In this document: one piece after another, positions 41,590 through 54,007 of the stretch | How the letters are laid out: each line of letters opens with the position of its first letter | How positions within the stretch are numbered: position 1 is the stretch's first letter | Assembly: GCA_023014485.1 (NCBI GenBank) | Contig: JAJOZX010000483.1 | Span: 596,501-660,500 of the forward strand | Source of the DNA: Bathynomus jamesi | Lineage: Eukaryota > Arthropoda > Malacostraca > Isopoda > Cirolanidae | Reading direction: 5' to 3' | DNA length: 64,000 nt | Notes under the pieces: generated by a model | The model's input: only the letters and a program-made list of their open reading frames with translations | Database searches by the model: none | What the model was told of the DNA's origin: nothing | Program-made: the position numbers and the translations under genes

Positions 41590-44500
41590 TTACTTTATCT
41601 TAAAAAGCAAATCGTCGTCAGCAGGAATAATAAAGAAGTTATTGCCTAATTCTTGACCACTTAATCCACCTGTGACTCCTGACTGTAGAGTAGAACTACC
41701 TGAATTAATATTTAAAGGTATGCCAAAAGATTGACCAAATCCACTTTGAGACGATGGTGAGCTTTGAAACCTAGCAATGGAAGGAGCAGGCAAATTTTCT
41801 GTTTTCGTTTCTTGTATAAGTGAAGGTAATGAAACACCAGTTGTGGAAGTTTGACCACTATGTATTCCGACGTCAGCACTTTCCGTTCTGTCAAATGGGT
41901 CTCGTACTCTATCTAAACCAAGCTCTGCATTGCCGGAAAGGGAAGATGACTGATGATTGTCTGACAAGCCTCCAATTTCAAGAATGGAAACACTAAATGT
42001 TTCCTGGTTCGTGTTAGGCAGGAATGAGGTTTCTGCAGCCGAAGATTGTTCAGGTGTTAATGAGCTGCTAGGTTGTAATAAAGAAATTCCGAATCCATCA
42101 TTATTAGAGGTAGATACCGATTGAACAGGTGTTCCTGCTCTGCCAAAACTTGCTGCTGAACTTCCGAACCTATGACCAGACAAAAAAGAAGGATGTGCTT
42201 CAGGTGCTTCAGCTGGATTTGGTAGGCCCGGTAGGGGCAGTCCAAATTTCTGATCTAGTGATGATTGCATCGGCTGACTAGAACCAAACTGAGTTGTGAG
42301 TCCTAGCAGAGAAACTTCAGTAATCTGATTCTGTAGCACGGAAGAAGAACGTCTTGATTCTGCTGAGTCTAGCAAAGGAATTCCGAATCCTTGATCTGAA
42401 GTTGACGGGACAAAGGGATCGGACAATGGGATTTCAAATCTGTGATCTGAAGTTGACGGGACAGAGGGGTCAGACAAAGGGGTTTCAAATTCTTGACTTA
42501 AAGAAACTGATGGCACTGATGAATCTACTAAAGGCATTCCAAATTCTTGATCTGAAGTTGTGGGGACAGATAGATCAGACAAAGAAGTTTCAAATCCTTG
42601 ACTTGAAGAAATTGAAAGTATCGATGGAATTGACAAAGGAATTTCAAATCCTTGATCAGAGGTTGAAGGGACGGATGATGGATCGGGCGAAGAAGTTTTA
42701 AAACCTTGAGTTGAAGAAATTGAAAGGATTGAGGGATCTGGTAAAGGGATTCCAAATCCTTGATCTAAGGTTGAAGGGACTGATGGATCGGATATAGGAG
42801 TTTCAAATCCTTGACTTGAGGAAATAGAAGGAATAGAAGGATCTTGCAAAGGGGTTCCAAATCCTCCATCTGAAGATGGAATGAATGATGGATCAGACAA
42901 AGGAATTTCAAGTCCTTGAATTGAAGAAATTGAAGGAATTGATGGCCCTGTTAAGGGAATTGTAAGTATTTGCTCTGATTCTGCAATGATTGATGGATCG
43001 GACAAAGGAGTTTCAAAACTCTGAGTTGATAAAGTTGAAGGGATTGATGGACCAGGCAAATGAATTCCGAATTCTTTATCTGCACTTAATGGGTGTGATG
43101 GATCAGATATTGTTGTTTCAAGTCCTTGACTTGACGAAATTAAGGGAATTGATGGCCCTGTTACAGGAATTGTAAGTATTTGCTCTGATTCTGAAATGAT
43201 TGATGGATCGGAGAAACGAGTTTCAAATCCTTGACTTGAAGAAATTGAAGGTACTAATAGACCTGGCAAAGGAATTCCAAATCCTTGATCTGAAGTTGAA
43301 AGAACTGATGGATCAGACAAAGGAGTTTTAAATCCCTGACTTGAAGGTATTGATGGACTCGGCAAAGGAATTTCTAATCCTTCTTTTGAAGTTGAAGGAA
43401 ATGATGGATCGGACAAAGGAGTTTCAAAACTCTGAGTTGATGAAGTTGAAGGGATTGATGGACCTGGCAAATGAATTCCAAATTCTTTATCTGCACTTAA
43501 TGGGTGTGATGGATCAGATATTGTTTTTTTAAGTCCTTGACTTGACGAAATTGAAGGAATTGATGGCCCTGTTGAAGAAATTGTAAGTATTTGCTCTGAT
43601 TCTGAAATGACTGATGGATCGGAGAAACGAGTTTCAAATCCTTGACTTGAAGTAATTGAAGGTACTAATGGACCTGGTAAAGAAATTCCAAATCCTTGAT
43701 CTGAAGTTGAAAGGACTGATGGATCAGACAAAGGAGTTTCAAATCCTTGACCTGAAGAAGTTGAAGGTATTGATGGACTTGGTAAAGGAATTCCTAATCC
43801 TTTTTCTGAAGTTGAAAGGACTGATGGATCAGACAAAGGAGTTTCAAATCCTTGACCTGAAGAAATTGAAGGTATTGATGGACTTGGTAAAGGAATTCCT
43901 AATCCTTTTTCTGAAGTTGAAAGGACTGATGGCCCTGTTAAAGGAATTGTAAGTATTTGTTCTGACTCTGAAATGACAGATGGATCGGAGAAACGAGTTT
44001 CAAATTCTTGACTTGAAGTAATTGAAGGTACTAATGGACCTGGTAAGGAATTCCAAATCCTTGATCTGAAGTTGAAAGAACTGATGGATCAGACAAAGGA
44101 GTTTCAAATCCTTGACCTGAAGAAATTGAAGGTATTGATGGACTTGGTAAAGGAATTCCTAATCCTTTTTCTGAAGTTGAAAGGACTGATGGATCAGACA
44201 AAGGAGTTTCAAATCCTTGACCTGAAGAAATTGAAGGTATTGATGGACTTGGTAAAGGAATTCCTAATCCTTTTTCTGAAGTTGAAAGGACTGATGGATC
44301 AGACAAAGGAGTTTCAAATCCTTGACTGAAGAAATTGAAGGTATTGATGGACTTGGTAATGGAATTCCTAATCCTTTTTCTGAAGTTGAAAGGACTGATG
44401 GATCAGACAAAGGAGTTTCAAATCCTTGACCTGAAGAAATTGAAGGTATTGATGGACTTGGTAAAGGAATTCCTAATCCTTTTTCTGAAGTTGAAAGGAC

Positions 44501-47500
44501 TGATGGATCAGACAAAGGAGTTTCAAATCCTTGACCTGAAGAAATTGAAGGTATTGATGGACTTGGTAAAGGAATTCCTAATCCTTTTTCTGAAGTTGAA
44601 ATGACTGATGGCCCTGTTAAAGGAATTGTAAGTATTTGTTCTGATTCTGAAATGACTGATGGATCGGAGAAACGAGTTTCAAATTCTTGACTTGAAGTAA
44701 TTGAAGGTACTAATGGACCTGGTAAGGGAATTCCAAATCCTTGATCTGAAGTTGAAAGAACTGATGGATCAGACAAAGGAGTTTCAAATCTTGACCTGAA
44801 GAAATTGAAGGTATTGATGGACTTGGTAAGGAATTCCTAATCCTTTTTCTGAAGTTGAAAGGACTGATGGATCAGACAAAGGAGTTTCAAATCCTTGACC
44901 TGAATAAATTGAAGGTATTGATGGACTTGGTAATGGAATTCCTAATCCTTTTTCTGAAGTTGAAAGGACTGATGGATCAGACAAAGGAGTTTCAAATCCT
45001 TGACCTGAAGAAATTGAAGGTATTGATGGACTTGGTAAAGGAATTCCTAATCCTTTTCTGAAGTTGAAAGGACTGATGGATCAGACAAAGGAGTTTCAAA
45101 TCCTTGACCTGAAGAAATTGAAGGTATTGATGGACTTGGTAAAGGAATTCCTAATCCTTTTTCTGAAGTTGAAAGGACTGATGGATCAGACAAAGGAGTT
45201 TCAAATCCTTGACCTGAAGAAATTGAAGGTATTGTTGGACTTGGTAAAGGAATTCCTAATCCTTTTTCTGAAGTTGAAAGGACTGATGGATCAGACAAAG
45301 GAGTTTCAAATCCTTGACCTGAAGAAATTGAAGGTATTGATGGACTTGGTAAAGGAATTCCTAATCCTTTTTCTGAAGTTGAAATGACTGATGGCCCTGT
45401 TAAAGGAATTGTAAGTATTTGTTCTGATTCTGAAATGACTGATGGATCGGAGAAACGAGTTTCAAATTCTTGACTTGAAGTAATTGAAGGTACTAATGGA
45501 CCTGGTAAAGGAATTCCAAATCCTTGATCTGAAGTTGAAAGAACTGATGGATCAGACAAAGGAGTTTCAAATCCTTGACCTGAAGAAATTGAAGGTATTG
45601 ATGGACTTGGTAATGGAATTCCTAATCCTTTTTCTGAAGTTGAAAGGACTGATGGATCGGACAAAGGAGTTTCAAATCCTTGACCTGAAGAAATTGAAGG
45701 TATTGATGGACTTGGTAAAGGAATTCCTAATCCTTTTTCTGAAGTTGAAAGGACTGATGGATCGGACAAAGGAGTTTTAAAACTCTGAGTTGATGAAGTT
45801 GAAGGGATTGATGGACCAAGCAAATGAATTCCAAATTCTTTAGCTTCACTTAGTGGGTGTGATGAATCAGATATTGTTGTTTCAAGTCCTTGACTTGACG
45901 AAATTGAAGGAATTGATGGCCCTGTTAATGGAATTGTAAGTATTTGCTCTGATTCTGAAATGACTATTGGATCGGACAAAGGAGTTTCAAATCCTTGACT
46001 TGAAGAAATTGAAGGTACTAATAGACCTGGCAAAGGAATTCCAAATCCTTGATCTGAAGTTGAAAGAACTGATGGATCAGACAAAGGAGTTTTAAAGCCT
46101 TGACTTGAAGGTATTGATGGACTTGGCAAAGGAATTTCTAATCCTTCTTCTGAAGTTGAAGGAACCGATGGATCGGACAAAGGAGTTTCAAATCCTTGAG
46201 TTGATAAAGTTGAAGAGATTTGTGGCCCTGTTACAGGAATTCCAAGTATTATCTCCGAAGGTGAAGGAACTGATGGATCGGACAGAGGAGTTTTGAATCC
46301 TGGAGTTGATGAAGTTGGAGGCATTGATGGAGGTGGCAAAGGAATTCCAAATTCTTTATCTGCACTTGAGGGGTGTAATGGATCGGATATTGTTGTTTCA
46401 AGTCCTTGATTTGATGAAATTGAAGGAATTGATGGACCTGGCAAAGGAATTCCAAGTATTAACTCTGAAGATGAGGGGACTGATGGATCGGACAAAGGAG
46501 TTTCAAATCCTTGACTTGGAGAAACTGAAATGACTATTGGATCTGGTAAGGGGATTCCATATACTTGGTCTGATGTTGAAAGAACTGATGGATCAGACAA
46601 AGAAGTTTTAAATCCTTGACTTGATGAAATTGAAGGTATTGATGGACTTGGCAAAGGAATTTCTAATCCTTCTTCTGAAATTGAAGGAACTGATGGATCG
46701 GACAAGGGAGTTTCAAAACTCTGAGTTGAAGAAGTTGAAGGGATTGATGGACCTGGCAATGGAATTCCAAATTCTTTATCTACACTTGAGGGGTGTGACG
46801 CATTGGATATTGTTCTTTCAACTCCTTGACTTGACGAAATTGAATGAATTGATGGAACTGGGAAAGGAATTCCAAATCCTTGATCTGAGATGGAAGGGGC
46901 TGATGGATCGGACAAAGGAGTTTCAAATCCTTGAGTTGATAAAGTTGAAGGGATTTGTGGCCCTGTTATAGGAATTCCAATTTTTAGCTCTGAAGATGAG
47001 GGGACCGATGGATCGGACAAATAAGTTTCGAATCCTGGAGTTGATGAAGTTGAAGGGATTGATAGAGGTGGCAAAGGAATTCCAAATTCTTGATCTGAAG
47101 TCGAAGGGTCCATAGGACTGGATAAGTGGGTTTCAAATTCTTGGCCTGGTGAAATTGAAGATGCATCTGGCAAAGGTATTCCTAATCCTTCATCGGAAGT
47201 TAAGGGAACTGATTGGTCGGAGAAAGTAGCTTCAAATCCTTGACTTGATGAAGTTGAAGGGATTGATGGATCTGGCAAAGGAAATCGAAGTCTCTGTCCT
47301 GATGACGCTGAAGGTAGTTTATGAGTTTCTAATAAACCAAAATGATCCGGAAAGGGAATTTCAAATTTGTTATTGAAACTTCCCTGATTTCCAAATACTC
47401 TGCCTTCTCCTTTATTTGGTATAGGCAATGGAACTCCAACAACAGTTGGAATATTTTTGTTTTTCAAAGGAGGAAGAGGAATTCCTACTTTAGAATTTTC

Positions 47501-48443
47501 ATTTTCATTGAAAGAAAGATCAGATGAAGGATTATTTTCTATTAAAAGAAAATCATCGTCATCTGGTAGTACAACGAAACTACCAGAACCTGATATTGGC
47601 ACGTTAGCTTGAGTGTTTATATCATGAGATCCCCCAACATGTGTTGGAAGTGGGATACCAGTGCGAATTGTGCCCTCACTATATCTATACGTTTCTTTCC
47701 TTTGATTTTTTACGCTTGCATGGTGACTTTTAACTTTATCATGTTCTGCAAAATGTCTTTCCTTTTGAAGCCTAACTTCATTATCATCTTTCATGTGGAT
47801 CCCTCTAGAAGAAATCACTCTGTATCCTCCTTCATCTGCAACATACTCTACACTGACTTCTGATCCTTCTGGTGTTGTCCATCCAAAATTTCCTTCCATT
47901 GCACCACTTTCGTGAACCTTATGGTCTTGGTACTGGTCATCTGTTTTGTATCCCCAGTTAATACTACCTTTTACATCAATGAAATTATAGTGACTCAAGA
48001 AATCATTTGAGAGACTAAGTCTTTCATCATGTGCTTCGTGGTTATAAGCTTTAATCATCGGTGACAATATAACAAAATTATTATCATCGTCGTCATCGTC
48101 GTCGTCATCGTCCTCTGAACTAACATCTCTGTAAATTGAAGCTATATCAGAAGTAAAAATAAATGTATTTGAAATTACTGCTTTCGTAAGTGAAGGTGAA
48201 TGAAAATTAGTAGGAGAAGGATCACTTCTTTTAGGAATACCCAGTGGATGGAAACGTCTTCCCAGCGACATAAATTCTACTGATTTATCAATATCTTCAA
48301 AGGAAACGCTATCTGTATCGTCGTCTATATCATCATCATCACCAAAACTTCTTTGTCTTTGCAGGTTTGATCTTGTCGAGTGGGTTGGAATTGAGAAATG
48401 AGATTTCGCTTTCGAATTAAGATCTAAATGCAAATCATCATCG

Positions 48444-48474
<31 letters not shown>

Positions 48475-51050
48475 ACACTTCAAGACTTTCCTTTCCTAAC
48501 GTAAAGGCAGGATGAGATTTAGAAGTAGCGAAACGCGTGCTACCAGTATGAGTATCAGTTGCTTGTAACGAAGTTGAGGCATGTCTTGAGTGAGTTGCAC
48601 TTAAGTGGACACCAAATGATGATTCAACATTTGACCCCTGCATTTTTACGCCATTACTAGGAAGAGAGTGCTCAGAAACAATTCTTTGTCCTCGATTTTG
48701 TGATTCGTTGGATTCGAGGCTTCTATCTTCAGTTCCCTTAACAATTGGTAATGATCCACCGTGCTGTACGGAGAGATTTTCCTGTCTTTTAGGAATTCCG
48801 AATGGATGAAAACCTCTCCCTAGTGACATAATTTCTTCTGATTTATCAATATCTTCAAAGGAAACGTTATCTGTATTGGCATCAATACCATCAGCATGAC
48901 CAAAACGGAAGGATGTTCTACTTCTTTGTTTTTCTAAATTTGATCTTGACGAGTGGTTTGGAATTGAAAAATGAGACTTCGCTTTCGAATTCAAATTTGA
49001 ATGCAAATCATCATCATCATCATCATCATGCACTTCAAAGCTTTCCCTTTGTACCATAAAGGCAGGATGAGACTCAGAAGTATCGAATGACATGCTACCA
49101 GTATGAATATCAGTTGCTTTCGGCGCACCTGAGGCATGTCTTGAGTTAGTTGCACTTAAGGGGACACCAAATGATGGTTCAACATTTGACCCCTGCATTT
49201 TTACGCCATTACTAGGAAGAGAGTGCTCAGAAACAATTCTTTGTCCTCGATTTTGTGATTCGTTGGATTCGAGGCTGCTATCTTCAGTTCCCGTAACAAT
49301 TACTAATGATCCATCGTGCTGTACGGAAGGATTTTCCTGTCTTTTAGGAATTCCCAATGGATGAAAACCTCTCCCTAGTGACATAATTTCTTCTGATTTA
49401 TCAATATCTTCAAAGGAAACGTTATCTGTATTGGCATCAATATCATCAGCATGACCCAAACTGAAGGATGTTCTACTTCTTTGTTTTTCTAAATTTGATC
49501 TTGACGAGTGGTTTGGAATTGAGAAATGAGACTTCGCTTTCGAATTAAAATTTGAACGCAAATCATCATCATCATCATGCACTTCAAAGTTTTCTCTTTG
49601 TACCGTAAAGGCAGGATGAAACTCAGAAGTATCGAAAGGCCTGCTACCAGTATGAATATCAGTTGCTTTCGACGCGCCTGGGGCATGTCTTGAGTTAGTT
49701 GCACTTAAGGGGACACCAAATGATGGTTCAACATTTGACCCCTGCATTTTTACGCCATTACTAGGAAGAGAGTGCTCAGAAACAATTCTTTGTCCTCGAT
49801 TTTGTGATTCGTTGGATTCGAGGCTTCTATCTTCAGTTCCCGTAACAATTACTAATGATCCATCGTGCTGTACTGAAGGATTTTCCTGTCTTTTAGGAAT
49901 TCCCAATGGATGAAAACCTCTCCCTAGTGACATAATTTCTTCTGATTTATCAATATCTTCAAAGGAAACGTTATCTGTATCGGCATCAATATCATCAGCA
50001 TCACCAATGCGGAAGGATGTTCTACTTCTTTGTCTTTCTAAATTTGATCTTGACGAGTGGGTTGGAATTGAGAAATGAGCCGTCGCTTTCAAATTAAAAT
50101 TTGAATGCAAATCATCATCATCATCATCGTCATCATCATGTGTTTCAAGACTTTCCCTTTGTACCGTAAAAGAAGGATGAGACTTAGAAGTAGCGAAACG
50201 TGTGCTACCAAAATGAGTTTTTGCTGCTTTCGACACACCTGATGCATGTTTTGAGTGAGTTGCTCTAAATGGGCCACCAAATGATGATGCAATATTTGAT
50301 CCTTGCCTTTGCACGCCATTACGAGAACGAGAGTGCCCAGAGGCAATCTTTCGTTCTTGACTTTGTGATTCGTTGGATTTGAAATCGCTACCTTCATTTT
50401 CGTGAACAACTCGTAATGGCCCACGGTGCTTTACGAAAGAATTTTTGGGTCTTTTAAGAGTATCCAATGAATGAACGCTTCTTCCCAGCGATATAATTTC
50501 TTTTGATTTATCAATACCTTCAATTGAAACATTATCTGTGTCGTCTATGTCATCATTATCGCTAAAACGGAAGGATCCTCTACTTCTTTGTCTTTGTAAT
50601 TTTGATATTGTCGAGTGGGTTGGAATTGAGAAATGAGACGTCGCTTTCAAATTAAAATTTGAATGCACATCGTCATCATCATGTGTTTCAAGACTTTCCC
50701 TTTGTACCGTAAAAGAAGGATGAGATTTAGAAGTAGCGAAACGTGAAGCACCAAAATGAGTTTTTGCTGCTTTCGACACACCTGATGCATGTTTTGAGTG
50801 AGTTGCTCTAAATGGGCCACCAAATGATGATGCAATATTTGATCCTTGCCTTTGTACGCCATTACGAGACCGGAAGTGCCCAGAGGCACCTTCAATACCT
50901 TCAATTGAAACATTATCTGTGTCGTCGTCTATATCATCATTATCGCCAAAACGGAAGGATCCTCTACTTCTTTGTCTTTGTAATTTTGATATTGTCGAGT
51001 GGGTTGGAATTGAGAAATGAGACGTCGCTTTCAAATTAAAATTTGAATGC

Positions 51051-51090
<40 letters not shown>

Positions 51091-52636
51091 GTGTTTCAAG
51101 ACTTTCCCTTTGTACCGTAAAAGAAGGATGAGACTTAGAAGTAGCGAAACGTGTGCTACCAAAATGAGTTTTTGCTGCTTTTGACGCACCTGATGCATGT
51201 TTTGAGTGAGTTGCTCTAAATGGGCCACCAAATGATGATGCAATATTTGATCCTTGCCTTTGTACGCCATTACGAGAACGGAAGTGCCCAGAGGCAATCT
51301 TTCGTCCTTGACTTTGTGATTCGTTCGATTCGAAATCGTTACCTTCATTTTTGTGAACAACTCGTAATGGCCCACCATGCTTTACGAAAGAATTTTTGGG
51401 TCTTTTAAGAGTATCCAATGGATGAACACTTCTTTCCAGCGATATAATTTCTTTTGATTTATCAATACCTTCAATTGAAACATTATCTGTGTCATCGTCT
51501 ATATCATCATTACCGCCAAAACGGAAGGATCCTCTACTTCTTTGTCTTTGTAATTTTGATATTGTCGAGTGGGTTGGAATTGAAAAATGAGACGTCGCTT
51601 TGAAATTAAAATTTGGATGCAAATCATCATCATCGTCATCATCATGTGTTTCAAGACTTTCCCTTTGTACCGTAAAAAAAGGATGAGACTTAGAAGTAGC
51701 GAAACGTGTGCTACCAAAATGAATTTTTGCTGCCTTCGACGCACCTGATGCATGTTTTGAGTGAGTTGCTCTAAATGGCCCACCAAATGATGATGCAATA
51801 TTTGATCCTTGCCTTTGTACGCCATTACGAGAACGGAAGTGCCCAGAGGCAATCTTTCGTCCTTGACTTTGTGATTCGTTGGATTCAAAATCGCTACCTT
51901 CATTTTCGTGAACAACTCGTAATGGCCCACCATGCTTTACAAAAGAATTTTTGGGTCTTTTAGGAGTATCCAATGAATGAACGCTTCTTCCCAGCGATAT
52001 AATTTCTTTTGATTTATCAATACCTTCAATTGAAACATTATCTGTGTCGTCGTCTATATCATCATTATCGCCAAAACGGAAGGATCCTCTACTTCTTTGT
52101 CTTTGTAAATTTGATCTTGTCGAGTGGGTTGGAATTGAAAAGTGAGACGTCGCTTTCGAATTAAAATTTGAATGCAAATCATCATCGTCATCATCATGCG
52201 CTTCAAGACTTTCCCTGTGTACCGAAAAGGCAGGATGAATCTTAGAAGTAGCGAAACGTGTACGACCAAAATGAATATTTGTTGCTTGCGACGAACTTGA
52301 GGCACCTCTTGAGCGAGTTGCACTTAAGGGTGCAATATTTGATCTTTGCCTTTGTCCGCCATTGCTAAGAAAAGAATGTCCAGAAACAATCGTTCCCTCA
52401 CTTTGTGACTCGTTGGACTCGAAGTCACTATCTTCAGCGCTGTGAACAATTCGCAATGGCCCACCTGGCTGTACGAAAGGATTTTTCTGTCTCTGTGGAC
52501 TTGGGAATGCCGAAGATTCAGATCTAGATTGTGCCTTAGGAGCTCCTTTGGTGTATTGTACGTTATTTAGAAATAACACTAAGAACAGTAAAGGAGTGAG
52601 GCACCAATACGGTCGCCATCGAACTCTAGCCAGCAT
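41590..52636 (-). CDS. Giant RR-type cuticle protein with expanded N-terminal modules (gene 3)
   Basis: The largest paralogue has an unbroken 2529-codon frame (45047-52636) that continues to 41590 if five one-base deletions between 44046 and 45057 are bridged, about 3680 codons in all. The signal peptide (LTPLLFLVLFLNN) is followed by eight copies of a roughly 180-residue module. Each has HGGPLRVVH, ESNESQSQ, SHPSFTVQRESLE, a poly-Asp run, then HFSIPTHS and DDIDDDTDNVS. One copy is internally deleted (IEGIEGASGHF). A single RR domain lies at about 1550-1612 (YNFIDVKGSINWGYKTDD, GNFGWTTPEG, VEYVADEGGY). From about 1780 on the protein is GFGIPLP/GLGIPLPSP repeats of 34-35 residues. It ends PADDDLLFKIK without the Cys modules of genes 1 and 2. 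It is predicted to be secreted and cuticular. Confidence 0.88.
42350..47290 (-). repeat. 105-bp coding tandem repeat array of gene 3
   Basis: About 4.9 kb of units encode GLGIPLPSPSIPSISSGQ, GFETPLSDPSVLSTSE and variants. A higher-order block marked by EILTIPLTGPSVI and FETRFSDPSVISES (TCGGAGAAACGAGTTTC on the plus strand) recurs at about 43985, 44661 and 45445. The spacings of 676 and 784 bp differ by about one basic unit. Identity between units is highest at 43700-45750, the zone of the one-base deletions. Confidence 0.92.
44046..45057 (-). other. Cluster of five one-base deletions in gene 3
   Basis: Relative to neighbouring identical units a base is missing in T-run 45054-45057, A-run 44828-44829, C at 44790, C at about 44326 and A-run about 44046. 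Each is a run-length reduction. After each, the frame of the same protein resumes in the next register. No other interruption occurs in 11 kb. Confidence 0.85.
48400..52500 (-). repeat. About 530-bp coding module repeated eight times in gene 3
   Basis: Eight copies of the module present once in genes 1 and 2. Copy boundaries are seen at recurring CCACCATGCTTTACGAAAGA, CATCATCATCATCATG and TGGGTTGGAATTGAGAAATG on the plus strand. Copies nearest the RR domain resemble the single-copy module of gene 2; the middle copies are most alike. Confidence 0.9.
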
Positions 52637-52662
52637 CTGAAACTGAAGAATAAGGATACTAC
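52637..52662 (-). promoter_or_regulatory. 3' splice site immediately before the gene 3 ATG
   Basis: The minus strand reads TATTCTTCAGTTTCAG then ATG, as in genes 1 and 2 with one change. Confidence 0.7.
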
Positions 52663-53465
52663 ACTATTTAGCTATACATATTACCAGTGCTTTTTTGCTA
52701 GAAAGAAAGGTTCCGGAACTCTGTTATAAATTTCCTACAACCTTTGACAGTTGTTAAACCCCCCACTCCTTGACCATCCCGTTCAACAACAACAACAACA
52801 AAAATCCTCCTTCCTCTTCCTAAAATTTTGTTATGTAATCGCCACCCTCTAATAAATAAATAAATTAATAAAATCGGAATCAAAATAAAAACATCAAATT
52901 TTCTTCTGTATGTTGGAAATAAAAGGTATCGGAACGCCGTTCGGGCGGGTTCCACCTAAAAAAGCCCTACATATTACATATGAGTATATCGTTAAGAAAC
53001 CAAATAAAAGATATGGTGGTAAATTACCATCTTGGAGTATTATTAGATAAAAGTTTCAGTCTATATATTATGTTTAAAGTCATTTCTCAGCATTAAATCT
53101 CTTTCATGAGGAATACTCCGCAAAAGGCTATGAAGAAAAGAGTCTTGTAAATTCCCTTGTACGAGGAGAACGACTCATTATGTAGGAGACTCAAAAACTC
53201 TATTTTCGATGTTCGCTTTGTTGCTCATTGAGCAATATGAATTTTTCATTGAAAATCAGTGCTGGAATTCATATATTTTAATTATAATTTCTCTCATTTA
53301 TACCCCAAAAATTATGGCAGACTTGGTTCAATGAATTCCCTTTATTCTGTTATTCGTATTTAAATTCTATGATTTTTTTTCAAAACAAATAATTATTATG
53401 AAAGGATTTTATTCTCCCCTCATCATGGGCGTAGGGAATCGAAAATTTACCCACGCTACTTTTCA

Positions 53466-53504
<39 letters not shown>

Positions 53505-54007
53505 TCCAAATTCGTCAAAGATAAAAATAACTGCTAATGACTTATATACGGATAAGTCGTGCAAATTCAAGAATGCACGACAAGGTACATTCGTGAGTAA
53601 CCACGTAACTGAGTATCAATTTAATCTACATTATGAACTTCGTCAGGTGATTCCTGAATACGTCATCGTTTCGAGTGTTAATGCGAAAGGAATCCCCGTT
53701 ATCCAATCCCAAGATGATTCACGACTTGTATATATTAGACTTACTAATGATTTGACAGAACTAAAAATAGACCAACTTAAAGATGGTACTATAAATTGTC
53801 CAGATTGTATAGTGCTTATAATTTTCTTTATTTATACATACTTATACGCTTAACAAATAATTTCTTTTTTATGTTTTAACTAATAATTCTGTAGATCTAT
53901 TATAAATTTTAATCAGCTTGTAAGATAGTGAGATGTTTTGCGTTTATTACTGAAATGATTAGCGAAATGGAGATAGTCTTCATATACTGTATATAAGTAT
54001 TTTTTGT
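52663..54007. other. 5' flank of gene 3
   Basis: The segment is partly homologous to 12600-14060 and 35560-37600. A non-homologous insert at about 52695-52965 separates the splice site from the shared flank. An ATT array lies at about 53466-53503. The upstream exon of gene 3 was not found. Confidence 0.45.
53398..53853 (+). CDS. Uncharacterised open frame, 151 codons
   Basis: The start lies before an ATT array that gives a Leu run, so the real beginning is uncertain. The informative part is NHVTEYQFNLHYELRQVI, PEYVIVSSVNAKGIPV and SRLVYIRLTNDLTELKIDQ. I recognise no family. Unit 1 has the same DNA at about 13295-13500 and unit 2 at about 37140-37360, but both are broken by stops or shifts. 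It could be a real exon lost in the sister units, an old repeat, or chance. The tail shares a VY-TN-L pattern with the frame at 58172. Confidence 0.3.

Noticed and set aside
8250..47290. CRISPR-like regular repeats
   Set aside because: The repeats are coding tandem units with no unique spacers, in a eukaryotic genome.
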